A program made the position numbers and the translations under genes. From assembly GCF_021545335.1 (NCBI RefSeq), contig NZ_CP089312.1, positions 3,038,001 to 3,102,000 of the forward strand: a DNA stretch of 64,000 nucleotides, written 5' to 3'. This DNA comes from Streptomyces sp. GQFP. GTDB lineage: Bacteria; Actinomycetota; Actinomycetes; Streptomycetales; Streptomycetaceae. Below the pieces are notes generated by a model. The model was not told the DNA's origin and ran no database searches. It saw only the letters and a program-made list of their open reading frames with translations. This document shows, one piece after another, positions 1 through 9,801 of this stretch. The first letter of the stretch is position 1; each line of letters opens with the position of its first letter.

Positions 1-896
1 CACCGCTCGGCGGTCTGGGTCTCACCGCGCTCGGCGTGCAGCGCGCCCAGCGCGTTGGCGGCGTTGCCGTCCCCGTCCTGGGCGGCCCGCAGCCACCACA
101 CGGCGGCGCTCTCGGTGTCCCCCGCGTCCCGCAGCAGGAACCCGAGCGCGCACGCGGCCCGGGCCTCGCCGTCCTTGGCGGACGTCAGATACCAGCGTCC
201 GGCCTCCTTGAGTTCACCGCGCTTCTCCAGAATGGCCCCGAGATGCAGCGCGGCCCGCTGATGCCCTCGAGCGGCAGCCTGCCGATACCACTGCTCGGCC
301 TCTCCTGCACCGCTCTCGGAACCCTCGCCCTCGGCACCCCCCGCGGCCTTCCGGTCGAGCGCCCGGGCGAGCCGATAAGCGGCCTCCCTATGCCCCCGCT
401 CGGCGGCGACCCGCATCCACTGCTCGGTGGCCGCGTCCCCGCGGTGCTCCAGCAGATCGGCGAGCGCGTACGCGCCCAGCACATGCCCCTGCTCGGCGGA
501 CTGGCGCAGCCAGTACTCGGCGGCCGGCTCGTCGCCGCGCTCACGGTGGTGGCGGCCGAGGGCGTGCGCGGCGGGGGCGGAGCCGGCGACGGCGGCGATC
601 CGCCACCAGCCGGCGGCGTCGTCGGCGTACCCGCGCTGGTGGAGGAGGACACCGAGGTTGTTGGCGGCGGCACGGTCACCGGCCGCGGTGGCGGCACGCA
701 GCTGAGGCTCGGCTCCGTCGAGATCACCACGGCGCAGCAGCATGGCTCCGAGGACACTCATCGCCTCGACGTCGCCGGCTTCGGCAGCGAGCCGTTGACG
801 TGCCTCTTCTACCGCCTCGCCGGTTTCGTCCCGGTCGGAAGGCTGCACAAATCGCCCTGTCTCCAACAGAGTTGCCTTGTCCCCCATAACGTCCAT
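1..896 (-). CDS. Sel1/TPR-repeat protein, 3' end outside window
   Basis: The reading frame opens at an ATG (894-896; a second ATG in frame at 885-887) and runs off the left edge without a stop, so at least 298 residues are present. After about 35 residues it is a string of helical repeats of about 36 residues with recurring A-x-x-L-G and W-x-x-x-A-A-x-x-G motifs, for example AAYRLARAL and WWLRAAQDGDGNAANALG, typical of Sel1-like tetratricopeptide repeats. There is no signal peptide or membrane segment. Such proteins are usually cytosolic scaffolds for protein-protein contacts; no partner can be inferred. It is transcribed away from the tRNA upstream of it. Confidence 0.8.
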   Translation of the reverse strand, partial: MDVMGDKATLLETGRFVQPSDRDETGEAVEEARQRLAAEAGDVEAMSVLGAMLLRRGDLDGAEPQLRAATAAGDRAAANNLGVLLHQRGYADDAAGWWRIAAVAGSAPAAHALGRHHRERGDEPAAEYWLRQSAEQGHVLGAYALADLLEHRGDAATEQWMRVAAERGHREAAYRLARALDRKAAGGAEGEGSESGAGEAEQWYRQAAARGHQRAALHLGAILEKRGELKEAGRWYLTSAKDGEARAACALGFLLRDAGDTESAAVWWLRAAQDGDGNAANALGALHAERGETQTAER

Positions 897-1060
897 CGTC
901 GCACCACCTGCAACCTGGGTACACCTGGTATACCGCAGTCAGTGAGGTCTCTACAGCGTTTTGTCGACATGCCCACAGAGAGACAAGTCAAACACAGTTC
1001 CCTTCAACTGCCCCAGGAAGACGCGGCCTTCACCAGGTCGGCACATGCGTTCGCACACCA

Positions 1061-1095
1061 CGAAGGCCCGGATCCTTGGAGGATCCGGGCCTTCG
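1061..1095 (-). terminator. Rho-independent-type terminator after tRNA-fMet
   Basis: A perfect 15-bp inverted repeat (1061-1075 and 1081-1095) with a 5-nt loop lies 7 nt beyond the 3' end of the tRNA in its direction of transcription. No U-tract follows, which is common for Streptomyces terminators. Confidence 0.75.
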
Positions 1096-1102
1096 CAATC
1101 AG

Positions 1103-1176
1103 TAGCGGGGACAGGATTTGAACCTGCGACCTCTGGGTTATGAGCCCAGCGAGCTACCGAGCTGCTCCACCCCGCG
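1103..1176 (-). tRNA. tRNA-fMet (CAT), initiator
   Basis: A 74-nt cloverleaf on the minus strand with a CAT anticodon. Initiator hallmarks are visible: three consecutive G:C pairs at the anticodon stem (GGG/CCC flanking CTCATAA) and an unpaired first acceptor position (C1 opposite U72). The T-arm contains GGTTCAAATCC. The 3' CCA is not encoded. The sequence matches the actinobacterial initiator tRNA pattern rather than elongator tRNA-Met. Confidence 0.95.
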
Positions 1177-1248
1177 CCGTTGTGTTGCAACCGTACCACG
1201 GCGCGGGAGGGGCGGAGGCCACTGCCTCAACAGGGCCTCCGACCAGCA

Positions 1249-4215
1249 CTAACCGCTACTTGGACTACTGCTGGGACTGCTGCTGGGACTGGCACTCGCG
1301 CCACCGGAAGAACCGCTTCCGGCACCACTCCCACTCCCTGCCTTGTCCGCGTCGGCCTGTGCCTCCTCGGCCCGCTGGAGCGCGTCCTCAAGAGCCGCCT
1401 GTGCCTTGCCGTACGCTTCCCAGTCACCCTTCTTGAGGGCCGCCTGGCCGTCGTCGAAGGCCTTTTGGGCATCGTTGAGTGCCTCTTGGACCGTCGGATC
1501 CTCGGCCGTCGGCGGTGTCGTCGTACCACCGCCGTCGTCCGGTGGCTCGGTCGTCGTGCCCTCCGCCCCGAAGACCTTGTTGAGCGCGGCGTCGAGCGTG
1601 TCCTCGAAGGCGGTCTGGCCGCCGTAGGTCACCAACACCTTGCGCAACAGCGGGTACTTGAGGCCGCTGCCTCGGACGTAGACGGGCTCCACGTAGAGCA
1701 GGCCGCCGTCGAGCGGCACCGTCAGCAGGTTGCCGTACTCGATCTCCGAGTCGCCGCCTCTCAGCAGCCTGATGGACTCGGCGATGTCCTGTTCGGAGTT
1801 GAACTGGCTCTGGACCTGTTTGGGCCCGTCGACGGTTCTGCTCGTCGGCAGCTTCAGGATTCTGATCCTGCCGTAATCACTCGTCCCCGCCTCGGCGTTG
1901 ACCGACATGAAGGCACTGAGGTTGTCCCGGCCGTTCGGCGTGAACGTCGTCGTCAGGGAGAACGCCTGCGCCTGCTGGTCGGGCATCTTCATGCTCAGGT
2001 AGTACGGCGGCACCGCGTCGCCCGACTTGTTGCTCGGGTCGTCCGGCACCTGCCACACCTCGGAGCCGCTGAGGAACGTCTCGGCGTCCGCCACGTGGTA
2101 GCGGGTGAGCAGCTCGCGCTGGACCTTGAACAGGTCCTGCGGGTACCGGAGATGGGCCATCAGCGAGGCCGAGATGTCACTCTTCGGCTCGACCGTGTTC
2201 GGGAAGGCCTTCATCCAGGTCTTCAGAACCGGGTCCTTGGTGTCCCACTGGTAGAGCTTGACCTCACCGGTGTACGCGTCGACGGTCGCCTTCACCGAGT
2301 TGCGGATGTAGTTGACCTGGTTCTGCTGGGCCACCACCGCCCGCTGGTTGTTGTTGGCGGTGAGCGAGTCGGCCGTCGTGTCGCCCAGGGTGGTGCGGGA
2401 GGCGTACGGATAGCCGTTCGTCGTCGTGTACGCGTCGACGATCCACTGGATCTCACCGTCGACGACGGCCGGGTAGGCGTCACCGTCGATGGTCAGCCAG
2501 GGCGCGACCGCCTCGACGCGCTCCTTGGGCGTGCGGTTGTACAGAATCCGCGAACCCTCGCCGATGGCACCGGAGTAGAGGATCTGCGGCTCGCTGAACG
2601 CGACGGCGTACGCGGCACGGTTTATCGGGTTGGAGAGGTTGACGCCGCTCTTCCCCTTGTAGCTGGTGGTCTTCTCACCGCTGTCGTCGGAGTAGTCGAT
2701 CTCCTTCTGGGGACCGCCGACGATCGAGTACTGGCTGGTCTTCTCGCCGTAGTAGATCCGCTGCTGGTACGTCCCGAGGTCACCCGTGGACGGCAGGTCG
2801 GACTCGGTGAAGACCGGGCGGCCCTCGGCGTCGGCCGTGGTGCCCTTGGCCGCGACCACACCGAAGCCGTGCGTGTAGCGGAAGTGGTCGTTGATCCAGT
2901 TGTTCTTCGGAATGCCGTTGAGGTTCAGCTCACGCAGACCGATGACCGTGTCCTGCTCCTTGCCGTCCTTGCTGTAGCGGTCGACGTCCAGGTTGGTCGG
3001 GAAGGCGTAGTAGTTACGCATCTGCTGGAGCTGCTGGAACGTCGGCGACACGATGTTCGGGTCCACGATGCGGATGCTCGCCGTCGCGTCGACGTCGTCA
3101 CGCAGCTTGGTCTTGTCCTCGGTGTCGCTGCGGCCGGGGTACTCGCTGACCTTGGCGTCGTCGATGCCGTACGCCTCGCGCGTCGCCTTGAGGTTCTTGG
3201 TGACGTACGGGGCTTCCTTGGCCTGCTCGTTCGGCTGGACCTGGAACTTCTGCACGATCGCCGGGTACAGCCCGCCGATGAGGATGGCCGAGAGGACCAT
3301 CAGTCCGAAGCCGATGACGGGCAGCTGCCAGGTGCGCCGCCAGAGCGTCGCGAAGAACAGCAGCGAGCAGATGATCGCGATGCAGAACAGGATCGTCTTG
3401 GCCGGCAGATAGGCGTTGGCGTCGACGTACCGCAGACCCGTCCAGTTGCCGGTCGCCTTGAAGTCGCTCGACTTCACCGCGAGGCCGTACCGGTCGAGCC
3501 AGTACGCGACCGCCTTCAGGGCGACGAAGAGGCCCAGCAGCACGGACAGATGCCCGGTCGCCGCGGACGTGGCACGGGCTCCCGGGCTGGTGATGCGCAG
3601 CCCGCCGTACAGATAGTGGGTCAGGGCCGCGGCGATCAGGGAGAGGATCGTCGTGGCGAAGCCGAAGCCCAATAGGAAGCGGTACCAGGGCAGGTCGAAG
3701 GCGTAGAAGGACACGTCCAGACCGAACTGGGGGTCCTTCTGTCCAAAGGACACTCCGTTGACCCACATCAGCCAGGTCCGCCACTGCCCGGACGCCGAAG
3801 CGCCCGCGATGAGGCCGACCAGGGCGGTGATGCCGAGCAGCAGCCACTTCTTGTACGGGGCGATGCCCATGCGGTACCGGTCGAGGCTCTGCTGCTCCAT
3901 CGACATGGCGCTCAGTGGCGGACGCAGCCGGTGCGCCAGCCAGATGTTCACTCCTACCGCGGTCGCCATCAGCAGACCGAAGACGAAGAAAAGTCCGATC
4001 TTGGTCCACAACGTGGTCGTGAAGACCGACGAGTAGTTGACCGAGCGGTACCAGAGCCAGTCCGTCCAGAAACCCGCGAACATGACGAACGCCATGCCGA
4101 GTACGGCAAGGACGCCCAGCGTCATGAGCAGGGTCCGGACGCGCCGGGACGGGCGGCCCACTCTGATCCGTGGCCCCTGCGGGCCTCCGCCGCGGTCCGG
4201 CATCTGGAAAGCCAA
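1249..4215 (-). CDS. UPF0182 family integral membrane protein
   Basis: 988 residues, the usual length for UPF0182 (COG1615). About seven membrane helices fill the first 330 residues (for example near 28-50 and 71-93), followed by a large extracytoplasmic domain with many conserved Trp/Tyr/Pro motifs ([17 protein letters not shown]). The acidic, Ala/Gln-rich then Gly/Ser-rich tail (about 900-988) looks disordered. The TTG at 4213-4215 is preferred because GAGGTG lies 5-6 nt upstream; an ATG four codons later (4201-4203) is too far from it. Function is unknown in the family. It is divergent from the PPA1309 gene, and the two share a 150-bp promoter region. Confidence 0.93.
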   Translation of the reverse strand: MAFQMPDRGGGPQGPRIRVGRPSRRVRTLLMTLGVLAVLGMAFVMFAGFWTDWLWYRSVNYSSVFTTTLWTKIGLFFVFGLLMATAVGVNIWLAHRLRPPLSAMSMEQQSLDRYRMGIAPYKKWLLLGITALVGLIAGASASGQWRTWLMWVNGVSFGQKDPQFGLDVSFYAFDLPWYRFLLGFGFATTILSLIAAALTHYLYGGLRITSPGARATSAATGHLSVLLGLFVALKAVAYWLDRYGLAVKSSDFKATGNWTGLRYVDANAYLPAKTILFCIAIICSLLFFATLWRRTWQLPVIGFGLMVLSAILIGGLYPAIVQKFQVQPNEQAKEAPYVTKNLKATREAYGIDDAKVSEYPGRSDTEDKTKLRDDVDATASIRIVDPNIVSPTFQQLQQMRNYYAFPTNLDVDRYSKDGKEQDTVIGLRELNLNGIPKNNWINDHFRYTHGFGVVAAKGTTADAEGRPVFTESDLPSTGDLGTYQQRIYYGEKTSQYSIVGGPQKEIDYSDDSGEKTTSYKGKSGVNLSNPINRAAYAVAFSEPQILYSGAIGEGSRILYNRTPKERVEAVAPWLTIDGDAYPAVVDGEIQWIVDAYTTTNGYPYASRTTLGDTTADSLTANNNQRAVVAQQNQVNYIRNSVKATVDAYTGEVKLYQWDTKDPVLKTWMKAFPNTVEPKSDISASLMAHLRYPQDLFKVQRELLTRYHVADAETFLSGSEVWQVPDDPSNKSGDAVPPYYLSMKMPDQQAQAFSLTTTFTPNGRDNLSAFMSVNAEAGTSDYGRIRILKLPTSRTVDGPKQVQSQFNSEQDIAESIRLLRGGDSEIEYGNLLTVPLDGGLLYVEPVYVRGSGLKYPLLRKVLVTYGGQTAFEDTLDAALNKVFGAEGTTTEPPDDGGGTTTPPTAEDPTVQEALNDAQKAFDDGQAALKKGDWEAYGKAQAALEDALQRAEEAQADADKAGSGSGAGSGSSGGASASPSSSPSSSPSSG

Positions 4216-4367
4216 GGTGGCACCTCAAAAGTCGCTGTCGGTCCGTCAGGCCCCCGTGATCGCGGACCATCCGTCAGGCCTCGTGATCGTAGAGGCCTCA
4301 CCTATGCAACTTACTCACGCTTTACTCGGTTCCCGGTTCGGGCCATGAACGAGGCAGGATTGTGACC

Positions 4368-4910
4368 ATGTCCAACACTCCCATGGCGGCGAACCCGCTC
4401 ACCCGGGCCGTACTCGAGATCGACGAGTACGTCTCCGGCCTCGGCTGGGACCAGCCGGCCAGGCTCTTCGCCCTAGTAGACACCGCCCGGCTGAAGGTCC
4501 AGGAGCCCTCTCTCGCGGCCCAGCTCGGCCTGACCGACGAGCAGGAGGCCGCCGGTCTCACCCCGATCGAGCAGGACGAGATCCCGGCGGGCAAGCCGCT
4601 GGACGAGTTCCTCGCCACCATCGCCTGGCCGGACGCGGTGGTCGGCTGCGCGCTCACCGTCGAGCGCCTGATGCTGCCGCCGTCCGCGGAGGCGTCGGTT
4701 CCGCAGGGGCTCAGCGACAAGAAGCTGACGGCCTGGGTCGCGGCGCATCCGGACCGGCAGGAGGTCCGGATGACGGTCGCGGTCCTGCGCGACGGCACCC
4801 GGGACTCGGCGGTGCGCCTGCGCGAGAAGGACGCGGCGACGGACGTGCTCACGGGCTCGGGTCTGGTACCGGGCCTGGCGGAGGCCCTGTCGGCGACGTT
4901 CGCGGAGTAG
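4368..4910 (+). CDS. PPA1309 family protein
   Basis: 180 residues from ATG 4368. An in-frame GTG at 4362 is possible, but the GAGGCAGG ribosome site is better spaced for the ATG. The sequence (start MSNTPMAANPLTRAV, core GLGWDQPARLFALVDTA) matches the conserved actinobacterial PPA1309 family of soluble proteins with no assigned activity. There is no signal peptide, membrane helix or recognisable catalytic motif. It faces UPF0182, an arrangement I recall as common in Streptomyces, which suggests shared regulation but not a function. Confidence 0.88.
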   Translation: MSNTPMAANPLTRAVLEIDEYVSGLGWDQPARLFALVDTARLKVQEPSLAAQLGLTDEQEAAGLTPIEQDEIPAGKPLDEFLATIAWPDAVVGCALTVERLMLPPSAEASVPQGLSDKKLTAWVAAHPDRQEVRMTVAVLRDGTRDSAVRLREKDAATDVLTGSGLVPGLAEALSATFAE

Positions 4911-4927
4911 CGAAGGAGCGAGTACGG

Positions 4928-4952
4928 GTGAGCAGTCCTACGGACTGCTCAC
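4928..4952. terminator. bidirectional hairpin between convergent genes
   Basis: An 11-bp perfect inverted repeat (4928-4938 / 4942-4952, loop TAC) lies between the end of the PPA1309 gene and the end of the YlbL-like gene. It overlaps the stop codon of the latter and could terminate both. Confidence 0.6.
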
Positions 4953-6043
4953 TTGGTGCTGCACTTCGGCAGATCGCCGGTGTCGCCGGAGCGGATGTCC
5001 TTGAGGGCGCTCAACGCGTCGCCAATGGTGCCCACCTTGACGAGCGTGAGCCCCTCGGGGGTGTCCTTGGCGGCGGCCGCGCAGTTGTCGGCGGGCGTCA
5101 GGAAGTACTGAGCCCCCTTGTCCCGCGCGCCGACGGTCTTCATCTCGATCCCGCCGATGGGACCGACCTTGCCGTCGTCGTCGATGGTGCCGGTGCCGGC
5201 CACGAACTTGCCGCCGGTGAGGCTCCCGGACGTCAGCTTGTCGTAGATACCGAGGGCGAACATCAGCCCGGCACTCGGGCCACCGACATCGGCGAGCTTG
5301 ATGTCGATGGTGAACGGGAAGGTGTGGTCGGTCCCGGCGGAGATCCCGACGATGGCGCGCTCGGCCCCGTCGTCGTCGGACTTGGCGGTGGTGATGGTGA
5401 TGTCCTGCGTCTTGGTGGCCGCCCGCTTCGCCTTCTCGGCGGCGGCCTGCTCCGCGGCGGGCACGACGGTGAAGACGACCTTCTCGCCGGCCTTGTGCTT
5501 GGTCACCAGCTTGGCGACGTCGGCGGGCTCCTTGACGGTCGTACCGTCGACGGCCTTGATGACATCACCGGCGTGCAGTTCCCCTTCGGCCGGGGAGCCC
5601 TTCAACACAGTGGAGACAATCACCCAGGACTGCACCGGAACGTCGAGCTCTTTGAGAGCCGCGACCTTGGCACTCTCCTGGGACTGACTGAACTCCTCGG
5701 CGTTCTCCTGGGTCGACTGCTCCTCGGTCTTGCCGTCCGGGTAGAGCGTGTCGTGCGGCACGACCTTGTTGTCGTGCGCGAGCCACCCGTACACGGCCTC
5801 GACGAGGTTCATGTTGTAGTCGGCGCTGGTGACCCGGACGGTGGTCATGTTCAGGTGCCCGGTGGTCGGGTAGGTCTTGCGCCCGGAGATCTGCAGCACC
5901 GGCTCGCCGTCGTGGTCCCCGAGTGTGTTCACGGTCGGCCCCGGCGACATCTCCGCGTACGGCACGGTGATGAACACTCCTGCGCAGAGGAGCGCGATCA
6001 GCATCAGGGTGGAGGCGAGCATCGTCGCGGTGCGGCGTGGCAT
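4949..6043 (-). CDS. YlbL family membrane-anchored PDZ/Lon-like serine protease
   Basis: 364 residues. An N-terminal signal-anchor (about 5-28) is followed by a PDZ domain (about 130-215; AEGELHAGDVIKAVDG) and an S16 Lon-type protease domain (about 230-345). The catalytic dyad is visible: Ser in GGPSAGLMFALG near residue 257 and Lys in GGIEMKTVGA near residue 300. No AAA+ ATPase domain is present, so it is a stand-alone extracytoplasmic protease, like Bacillus YlbL. The substrate is unknown; envelope protein quality control is a reasonable inference. The 52-residue membrane protein upstream may be in the same transcript. Confidence 0.93.
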   Translation of the reverse strand: MPRRTATMLASTLMLIALLCAGVFITVPYAEMSPGPTVNTLGDHDGEPVLQISGRKTYPTTGHLNMTTVRVTSADYNMNLVEAVYGWLAHDNKVVPHDTLYPDGKTEEQSTQENAEEFSQSQESAKVAALKELDVPVQSWVIVSTVLKGSPAEGELHAGDVIKAVDGTTVKEPADVAKLVTKHKAGEKVVFTVVPAAEQAAAEKAKRAATKTQDITITTAKSDDDGAERAIVGISAGTDHTFPFTIDIKLADVGGPSAGLMFALGIYDKLTSGSLTGGKFVAGTGTIDDDGKVGPIGGIEMKTVGARDKGAQYFLTPADNCAAAAKDTPEGLTLVKVGTIGDALSALKDIRSGDTGDLPKCSTK

Positions 6044-6101
6044 GGCACGACAGTACGGGACGGTCCTGTCGGCGCACCGTCAGGGCCGCCCATGCGGTGT
6101 C

Positions 6102-6260
6102 TCAGGTGCGGGACTTCTCCATGGCCTCACGGAACCGCACATAACCATCAAGCTCGGGCCCGTCACCGCGGGTCCTGCGAGTCCGGTTGGCCCAACTGCC
6201 CCACAGTCCGGCGCCGATCGCGGCCACCAGCGGAATCAGCAACCAGGCGAGCGCCGCCAT
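6102..6260 (-). CDS. small single-pass membrane protein
   Basis: A 52-residue ORF with an ATG at 6258-6260. Residues 2-21 (AALAWLLIPLVAAIGAGLWG) form one membrane helix, followed by a basic stretch (NRTRRTRGD) and a short charged tail (YVRFREAMEKS). The arrangement suggests an N-out/C-in anchor. Strong third-position G/C bias and its intergenic position support it being real. It precedes the YlbL-like protease by about 60 nt on the same strand. No function can be assigned. Confidence 0.7.
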   Translation of the reverse strand: MAALAWLLIPLVAAIGAGLWGSWANRTRRTRGDGPELDGYVRFREAMEKSRT

Positions 6261-6370
6261 GCCGACCTCCCAACCCCAAAGAGTGACCGCAACTGACTGA
6301 TCAGCAGATTAACCTCCGCTGTGTTAACGCTCACGCCCGGGGGCCGGTTACGCAACCGGAGCCGTGTGGC

Positions 6371-6832
6371 TCAGCAGGCGCCGACCCATTCCTCGGTCCC
6401 GTCGGAGAACGTCTGGTGCTTCCAGATGGGCACTTCGTGCTTGAGGTCGTCGATCAACTTCCGACAGGCGGCGAAGGCCTCCCCCCGATGGGGACAGGAC
6501 ACGGCGACGACAACAGCCAGATCCCCCACACCCAAATCCCCAACGCGATGGACAGCGGCGAGCGCCCGCACAGGAAACTCGGCGACGACCTTCTCGGCGA
6601 CACGCCGCATCTCGGCTTCGGCACTGGGATGACACGAATAGCCGAGCGCCTCGACATCGGCACCCCCGTCATGATTCCGCACGGTCCCCACGAACAGCGC
6701 GGTCCCCCCGGCGGAGTCGTCCCCCACAGCCCGAAAAACCTCATCCAGAGAGAGCGCCTCATCCCGAACAGCAAGAAGCTTGATGGGCTCCGAAGCGCCC
6801 TTCTCACCAGGATGATCATTAAGGGATGCCAT
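6371..6832 (-). CDS. moaE: molybdopterin synthase catalytic subunit MoaE
   Basis: 153 residues from the ATG at 6830-6832; a longer reading with ten more codons exists but is not conserved in style. MoaE transfers sulfur from the MoaD thiocarboxylate to precursor Z, making molybdopterin. Family motifs are present: GGTALFVGTVRNHDGG, the HRVG loop, VSCPHRGEAF, and the catalytic lysine in VPIWKHQTF near the C-terminus. MoeZ, which activates MoaD-type carriers, is encoded at 37965-39143. No moaD or moaA is adjacent. Confidence 0.93.
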   Translation of the reverse strand: MASLNDHPGEKGASEPIKLLAVRDEALSLDEVFRAVGDDSAGGTALFVGTVRNHDGGADVEALGYSCHPSAEAEMRRVAEKVVAEFPVRALAAVHRVGDLGVGDLAVVVAVSCPHRGEAFAACRKLIDDLKHEVPIWKHQTFSDGTEEWVGAC

Positions 6833-6880
6833 ACCCCCATGGTGCCACCCCAGCCTCACCACTCAGCCAGGCCGGCACCA

Positions 6881-7071
6881 CCCAGCCCGTCCGGCGTTTG
6901 AGGACGAGGCCGTTCAGGCCGAGCTTTTCCCACCCACCCGCCGCACCCTCCACCACAAGCCCCCAGGCACACCCAGCCCGTCCGGCGCTTGAGGACGAGC
7001 GCGTTCAGCGCGAAAGGGGGGGCTGGGGGCGCAGCCCCCAGGGATGGGACGGGTAAGGGCGGCGGGGGCGA
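6881..7071 (+). repeat. dispersed intergenic repeat, family A (two units plus hairpin module)
   Basis: Two near-identical units beginning CAGCCCGTCCGGCG and continuing TTGAGGACGAG then a short inverted GTTCAG element start at 6882 and 6973. The second is followed by a G-rich hairpin (CTGGGGGC/GCCCCCAG) and GGGATGGGACGGGTA. The same modules recur at 56819-57100 in both orientations. The unit lies between moaE and the epimerase gene and has no coding signal. Confidence 0.8.
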
Positions 7072-7096
7072 AACAAACCCACCCCACCCCCGGCCC

Positions 7097-8209
7097 TCAG
7101 ATCCGCCGCCGAGCCTTCCGAGCCCGCCGAACCACCGCAGCCGCACCCAACAACGCCACCGTCGCCCCCGCAGCCCCCGCCGCGGTCGCATCCTTCCGCC
7201 CCAGCCGCCGCCCCACCACGGTATGCCGCCCCGCAACCTCCTCAAGCAGCTCAGCGAGCACCTCCTCATTGCTCCACTGAGGCCGCCACCCCGCATCGTG
7301 CAACCGACTCCCGCTCACCACCCAGGGGTACATCGTGTACGCCAGATCCCCGGCCGGAGAGGGCGTGAGCCCGATCCGGTGCAGCCGGGCAGCCGCACCC
7401 AGAGCGACAGCGGACGGCAGCTCCATGCGCCGGATCCCACTCAGCTCCTCGACCTCCTCCTGCTCCAGCCACCCGTCGCACCCGACGGCAAGCTCCCCCT
7501 CGACCTTCTCCAGCACCGCGTACTCCAGCGCACTGCACAGATCCTCGACGTGACAGAACTGCCAAGCAGGCCGCGACCCGGCCACAACAAGCAGCCGAGG
7601 CGACTCGAAGTACCTGGTAAGAGCGGTGTCCGTGCCGCCGATGAGCACCGCGGGCCGCACGACCGTCACATTGAGCCCGGGATGTGCCCGCGGCGCGCGC
7701 CGGGCGAGCCGCTCGATCTCCAGCAGGTCCCCGACCCCGGTCGCCTCGGCGGTCGCCCGCAGCTCGGCGTCCTCCGCCAGCGGCAGTTCGTTGTCCGGCA
7801 GCGCCCCGTAGACCATCGCCGACGTGCACAGCACGACCCGATGGACCCCGGCCGCGGCGGCAGCCGTCAGCACGGTCTGCGTCCCGCGCACGTTGTACGC
7901 CGTTCGGGCGGCTCCGTCCGTCTCCAGGTCCAGATCGACGGCCAGATGCACCACGACGTCGGCGCCGCGCAGCTTCTCCGCGATGGCCGGATCCCGTACG
8001 TCGAGGATGTGCCACTGCGCCGCCGCGCACTCTCCGCGCCGCTCGTCGATGGCGACGACCTGCTTGATCTCCTCGGACGCGGCGAGCCGCTCGGTGAGCA
8101 GCGCTCCGATGCCGGTCGCGGCGCCGGTGACCGCGACGACCGGCCCTCGTACGGCCGGGTTGGTTGAGTGGTTTCGCGCTGCGCGAACCTGCGGATCTGG
8201 GGAACTCAC
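7097..8209 (-). CDS. NAD-dependent epimerase/dehydratase (extended SDR)
   Basis: 370 residues from GTG 8207-8209, which has GGAG seven bases upstream. An N-terminal Rossmann glycine motif (VTGAATGIGALL, about 26-37), a DxxDRR-like acidic turn and sugar-epimerase-like segments (VVHLAVDLD, VLCTSAMVYGA) place it in the atypical/extended short-chain dehydrogenase group. The usual YxxxK catalytic pair is not clear, so activity may differ. The C-terminus carries a hydrophobic helix (AAGAAGATVALLGAAAVV) followed by RRARKARRR, suggesting a tail anchor. It is divergent from the DUF2342 gene. The substrate is unknown. Confidence 0.85.
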   Translation of the reverse strand: MSSPDPQVRAARNHSTNPAVRGPVVAVTGAATGIGALLTERLAASEEIKQVVAIDERRGECAAAQWHILDVRDPAIAEKLRGADVVVHLAVDLDLETDGAARTAYNVRGTQTVLTAAAAAGVHRVVLCTSAMVYGALPDNELPLAEDAELRATAEATGVGDLLEIERLARRAPRAHPGLNVTVVRPAVLIGGTDTALTRYFESPRLLVVAGSRPAWQFCHVEDLCSALEYAVLEKVEGELAVGCDGWLEQEEVEELSGIRRMELPSAVALGAAARLHRIGLTPSPAGDLAYTMYPWVVSGSRLHDAGWRPQWSNEEVLAELLEEVAGRHTVVGRRLGRKDATAAGAAGATVALLGAAAVVRRARKARRRI

Positions 8210-8397
8210 CGGCGTCTCCAGCGGTTGTCTTCAGTAAGGACGCGCGTGACGCGTACGTACCAGGTGACATCCATCCTGCCGCAGGCCAGGAGTCGGCGGA
8301 GCATCGAGCCCCACAACCGGCCGTGGTGTCTAGGCTGGGTGGTGTTGTCGGGCAGCCGCCGTCGAAGAGCCGACGGCCTTACCAGCCGAGGAATCCC

Positions 8398-9801
8398 GTG
8401 AGTGACACCCCATTCGGATTCGGCCTTCCGCCGGAGGAGCCGGAGAACGGCGACGAGGGCAAGAAGAAGGACCAGCAGAGCGGTGGTGGTCAGGGACCGT
8501 TCGGTTTCGGACCTGCCGGCTTCGGCGGTCCCGGAGGCGACAATCCGCTCGCAGCCATGTTCGGTTCCATGAACCCCAACGACCTGGGCGCGGCGTTCCA
8601 GCAGCTGGGCCAGATGCTCTCGTACGAGGGCGGTCCCGTGAACTGGGACATGGCCAAGCAGATCGCCCGCCAGACGGTCTCCCAGGGGACGCCCGACGGC
8701 GTCAAGGACTCCAGCATCGGCCCCGCCGAGCGCACCGCGGTCGAGGAGGCCGTCCGGCTGGCGGACCTGTGGCTGGACGACGCGACATCGCTGCCGTCCG
8801 GTGCGGGATCCGCGGTGGCGTGGAGCCGCGCGGAGTGGGTCGAGGCGACCCTGCCCGCGTGGAAGGAGCTGGTCGACCCGGTCGCCGAGCGTGTCGGCGC
8901 GGCCATGGGCGACGTCCTGCCCGAGGAGATGCAGGCCATGGCGGGCCCGCTGATCGGCATGATGCGCTCCATGGGGGGCGCCATGTTCGGTACGCAGATC
9001 GGGCAGGCCGTCGGTGTGCTCGCGGGCGAGGTCGTCGGCTCGACGGACATCGGTCTGCCGCTGGGCCCGGCCTGCCGGGCCGCGCTGCTGCCGGCGAACA
9101 TCGAGGCGTTCGGCAAGGACCTGGGCGTGCCCCAGGAGGAGGTGCGGCTGTATCTCGCCCTGCGCGAGGCCGCCCACCAGCGTCTGTTCGCCCATGTGCC
9201 GTGGCTGCGCTCGCACCTGTTCGGCGCGGTCGACGGCTACGCGCGCGGGATCAAGGTCGACACGGCCAAGCTGGAGGACGTGGTCGGCCAGTTCGACCCG
9301 CAGAACCCCGAGCAGATCCAGGAAGCGCTCCAGCAGGGCATGTTCCAGCCGGAGGACACCCCGGAGCAGAAGGTCGCCCTGGCCCGTCTGGAGACGGCTC
9401 TGGCGCTCGTGGAGGGCTGGGTGGACGCGGTGGTCCACGCGGCCGCGAAGCCCCGTCTCACGTCCGCTGACGCGCTGCGCGAGACCCTGCGCCGCCGGCG
9501 TGCCACGGGCGGTCCGGCCGAGCAGACGTTCGCCACGCTGATCGGCCTGGAGCTGCGCCCGCGCCGGCTGCGCGACGCCGCGCGCCTGTGGGCGTCGCTG
9601 ACGGACGCGCGCGGTGTCGACGGCCGTGACGGCCTGTGGGCCCACCCGGACATGCTGCCGACGGCGTCCGACCTGGACGACCCGGACGGTTTCGTGCACC
9701 GCGAGCAGCTGGACTTCTCGGAGCTGGACAAGATGCTCGGCGAGGCGGCGGGCGGCTCCGCCGACAAGCCGAACCTGAAGAAGGACGACGACTCCGAGTG
9801 A
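8398..9801 (+). CDS. DUF2342 zincin-like metalloprotease family protein
   Basis: 467 residues from GTG 8398-8400 (AGG ribosome site). The Gly/Pro/Phe-rich N-terminus (PFGFGLPPEEPENGD, then FGFGPAGFGG) is followed by the conserved DUF2342 core, with GTQIGQAVGVLAGEVVGSTD and LREAAHQRLFAHVPWL, where Glu and His of a zincin-type helix can be seen. Family members are annotated as zinc-dependent metalloproteases, sometimes as F420-associated, but the substrate is undefined. No signal peptide is present. Its stop codon overlaps the start of the NUDIX gene, so translation is coupled. Confidence 0.88.
   Translation: MSDTPFGFGLPPEEPENGDEGKKKDQQSGGGQGPFGFGPAGFGGPGGDNPLAAMFGSMNPNDLGAAFQQLGQMLSYEGGPVNWDMAKQIARQTVSQGTPDGVKDSSIGPAERTAVEEAVRLADLWLDDATSLPSGAGSAVAWSRAEWVEATLPAWKELVDPVAERVGAAMGDVLPEEMQAMAGPLIGMMRSMGGAMFGTQIGQAVGVLAGEVVGSTDIGLPLGPACRAALLPANIEAFGKDLGVPQEEVRLYLALREAAHQRLFAHVPWLRSHLFGAVDGYARGIKVDTAKLEDVVGQFDPQNPEQIQEALQQGMFQPEDTPEQKVALARLETALALVEGWVDAVVHAAAKPRLTSADALRETLRRRRATGGPAEQTFATLIGLELRPRRLRDAARLWASLTDARGVDGRDGLWAHPDMLPTASDLDDPDGFVHREQLDFSELDKMLGEAAGGSADKPNLKKDDDSE

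Noticed and set aside
1180..3675. 831-codon open frame on the plus strand
   Set aside because: It lies antisense to UPF0182; composition (Arg/Val/Leu/Gly-rich, no domain) is that expected from the opposite strand of a G+C-rich gene.
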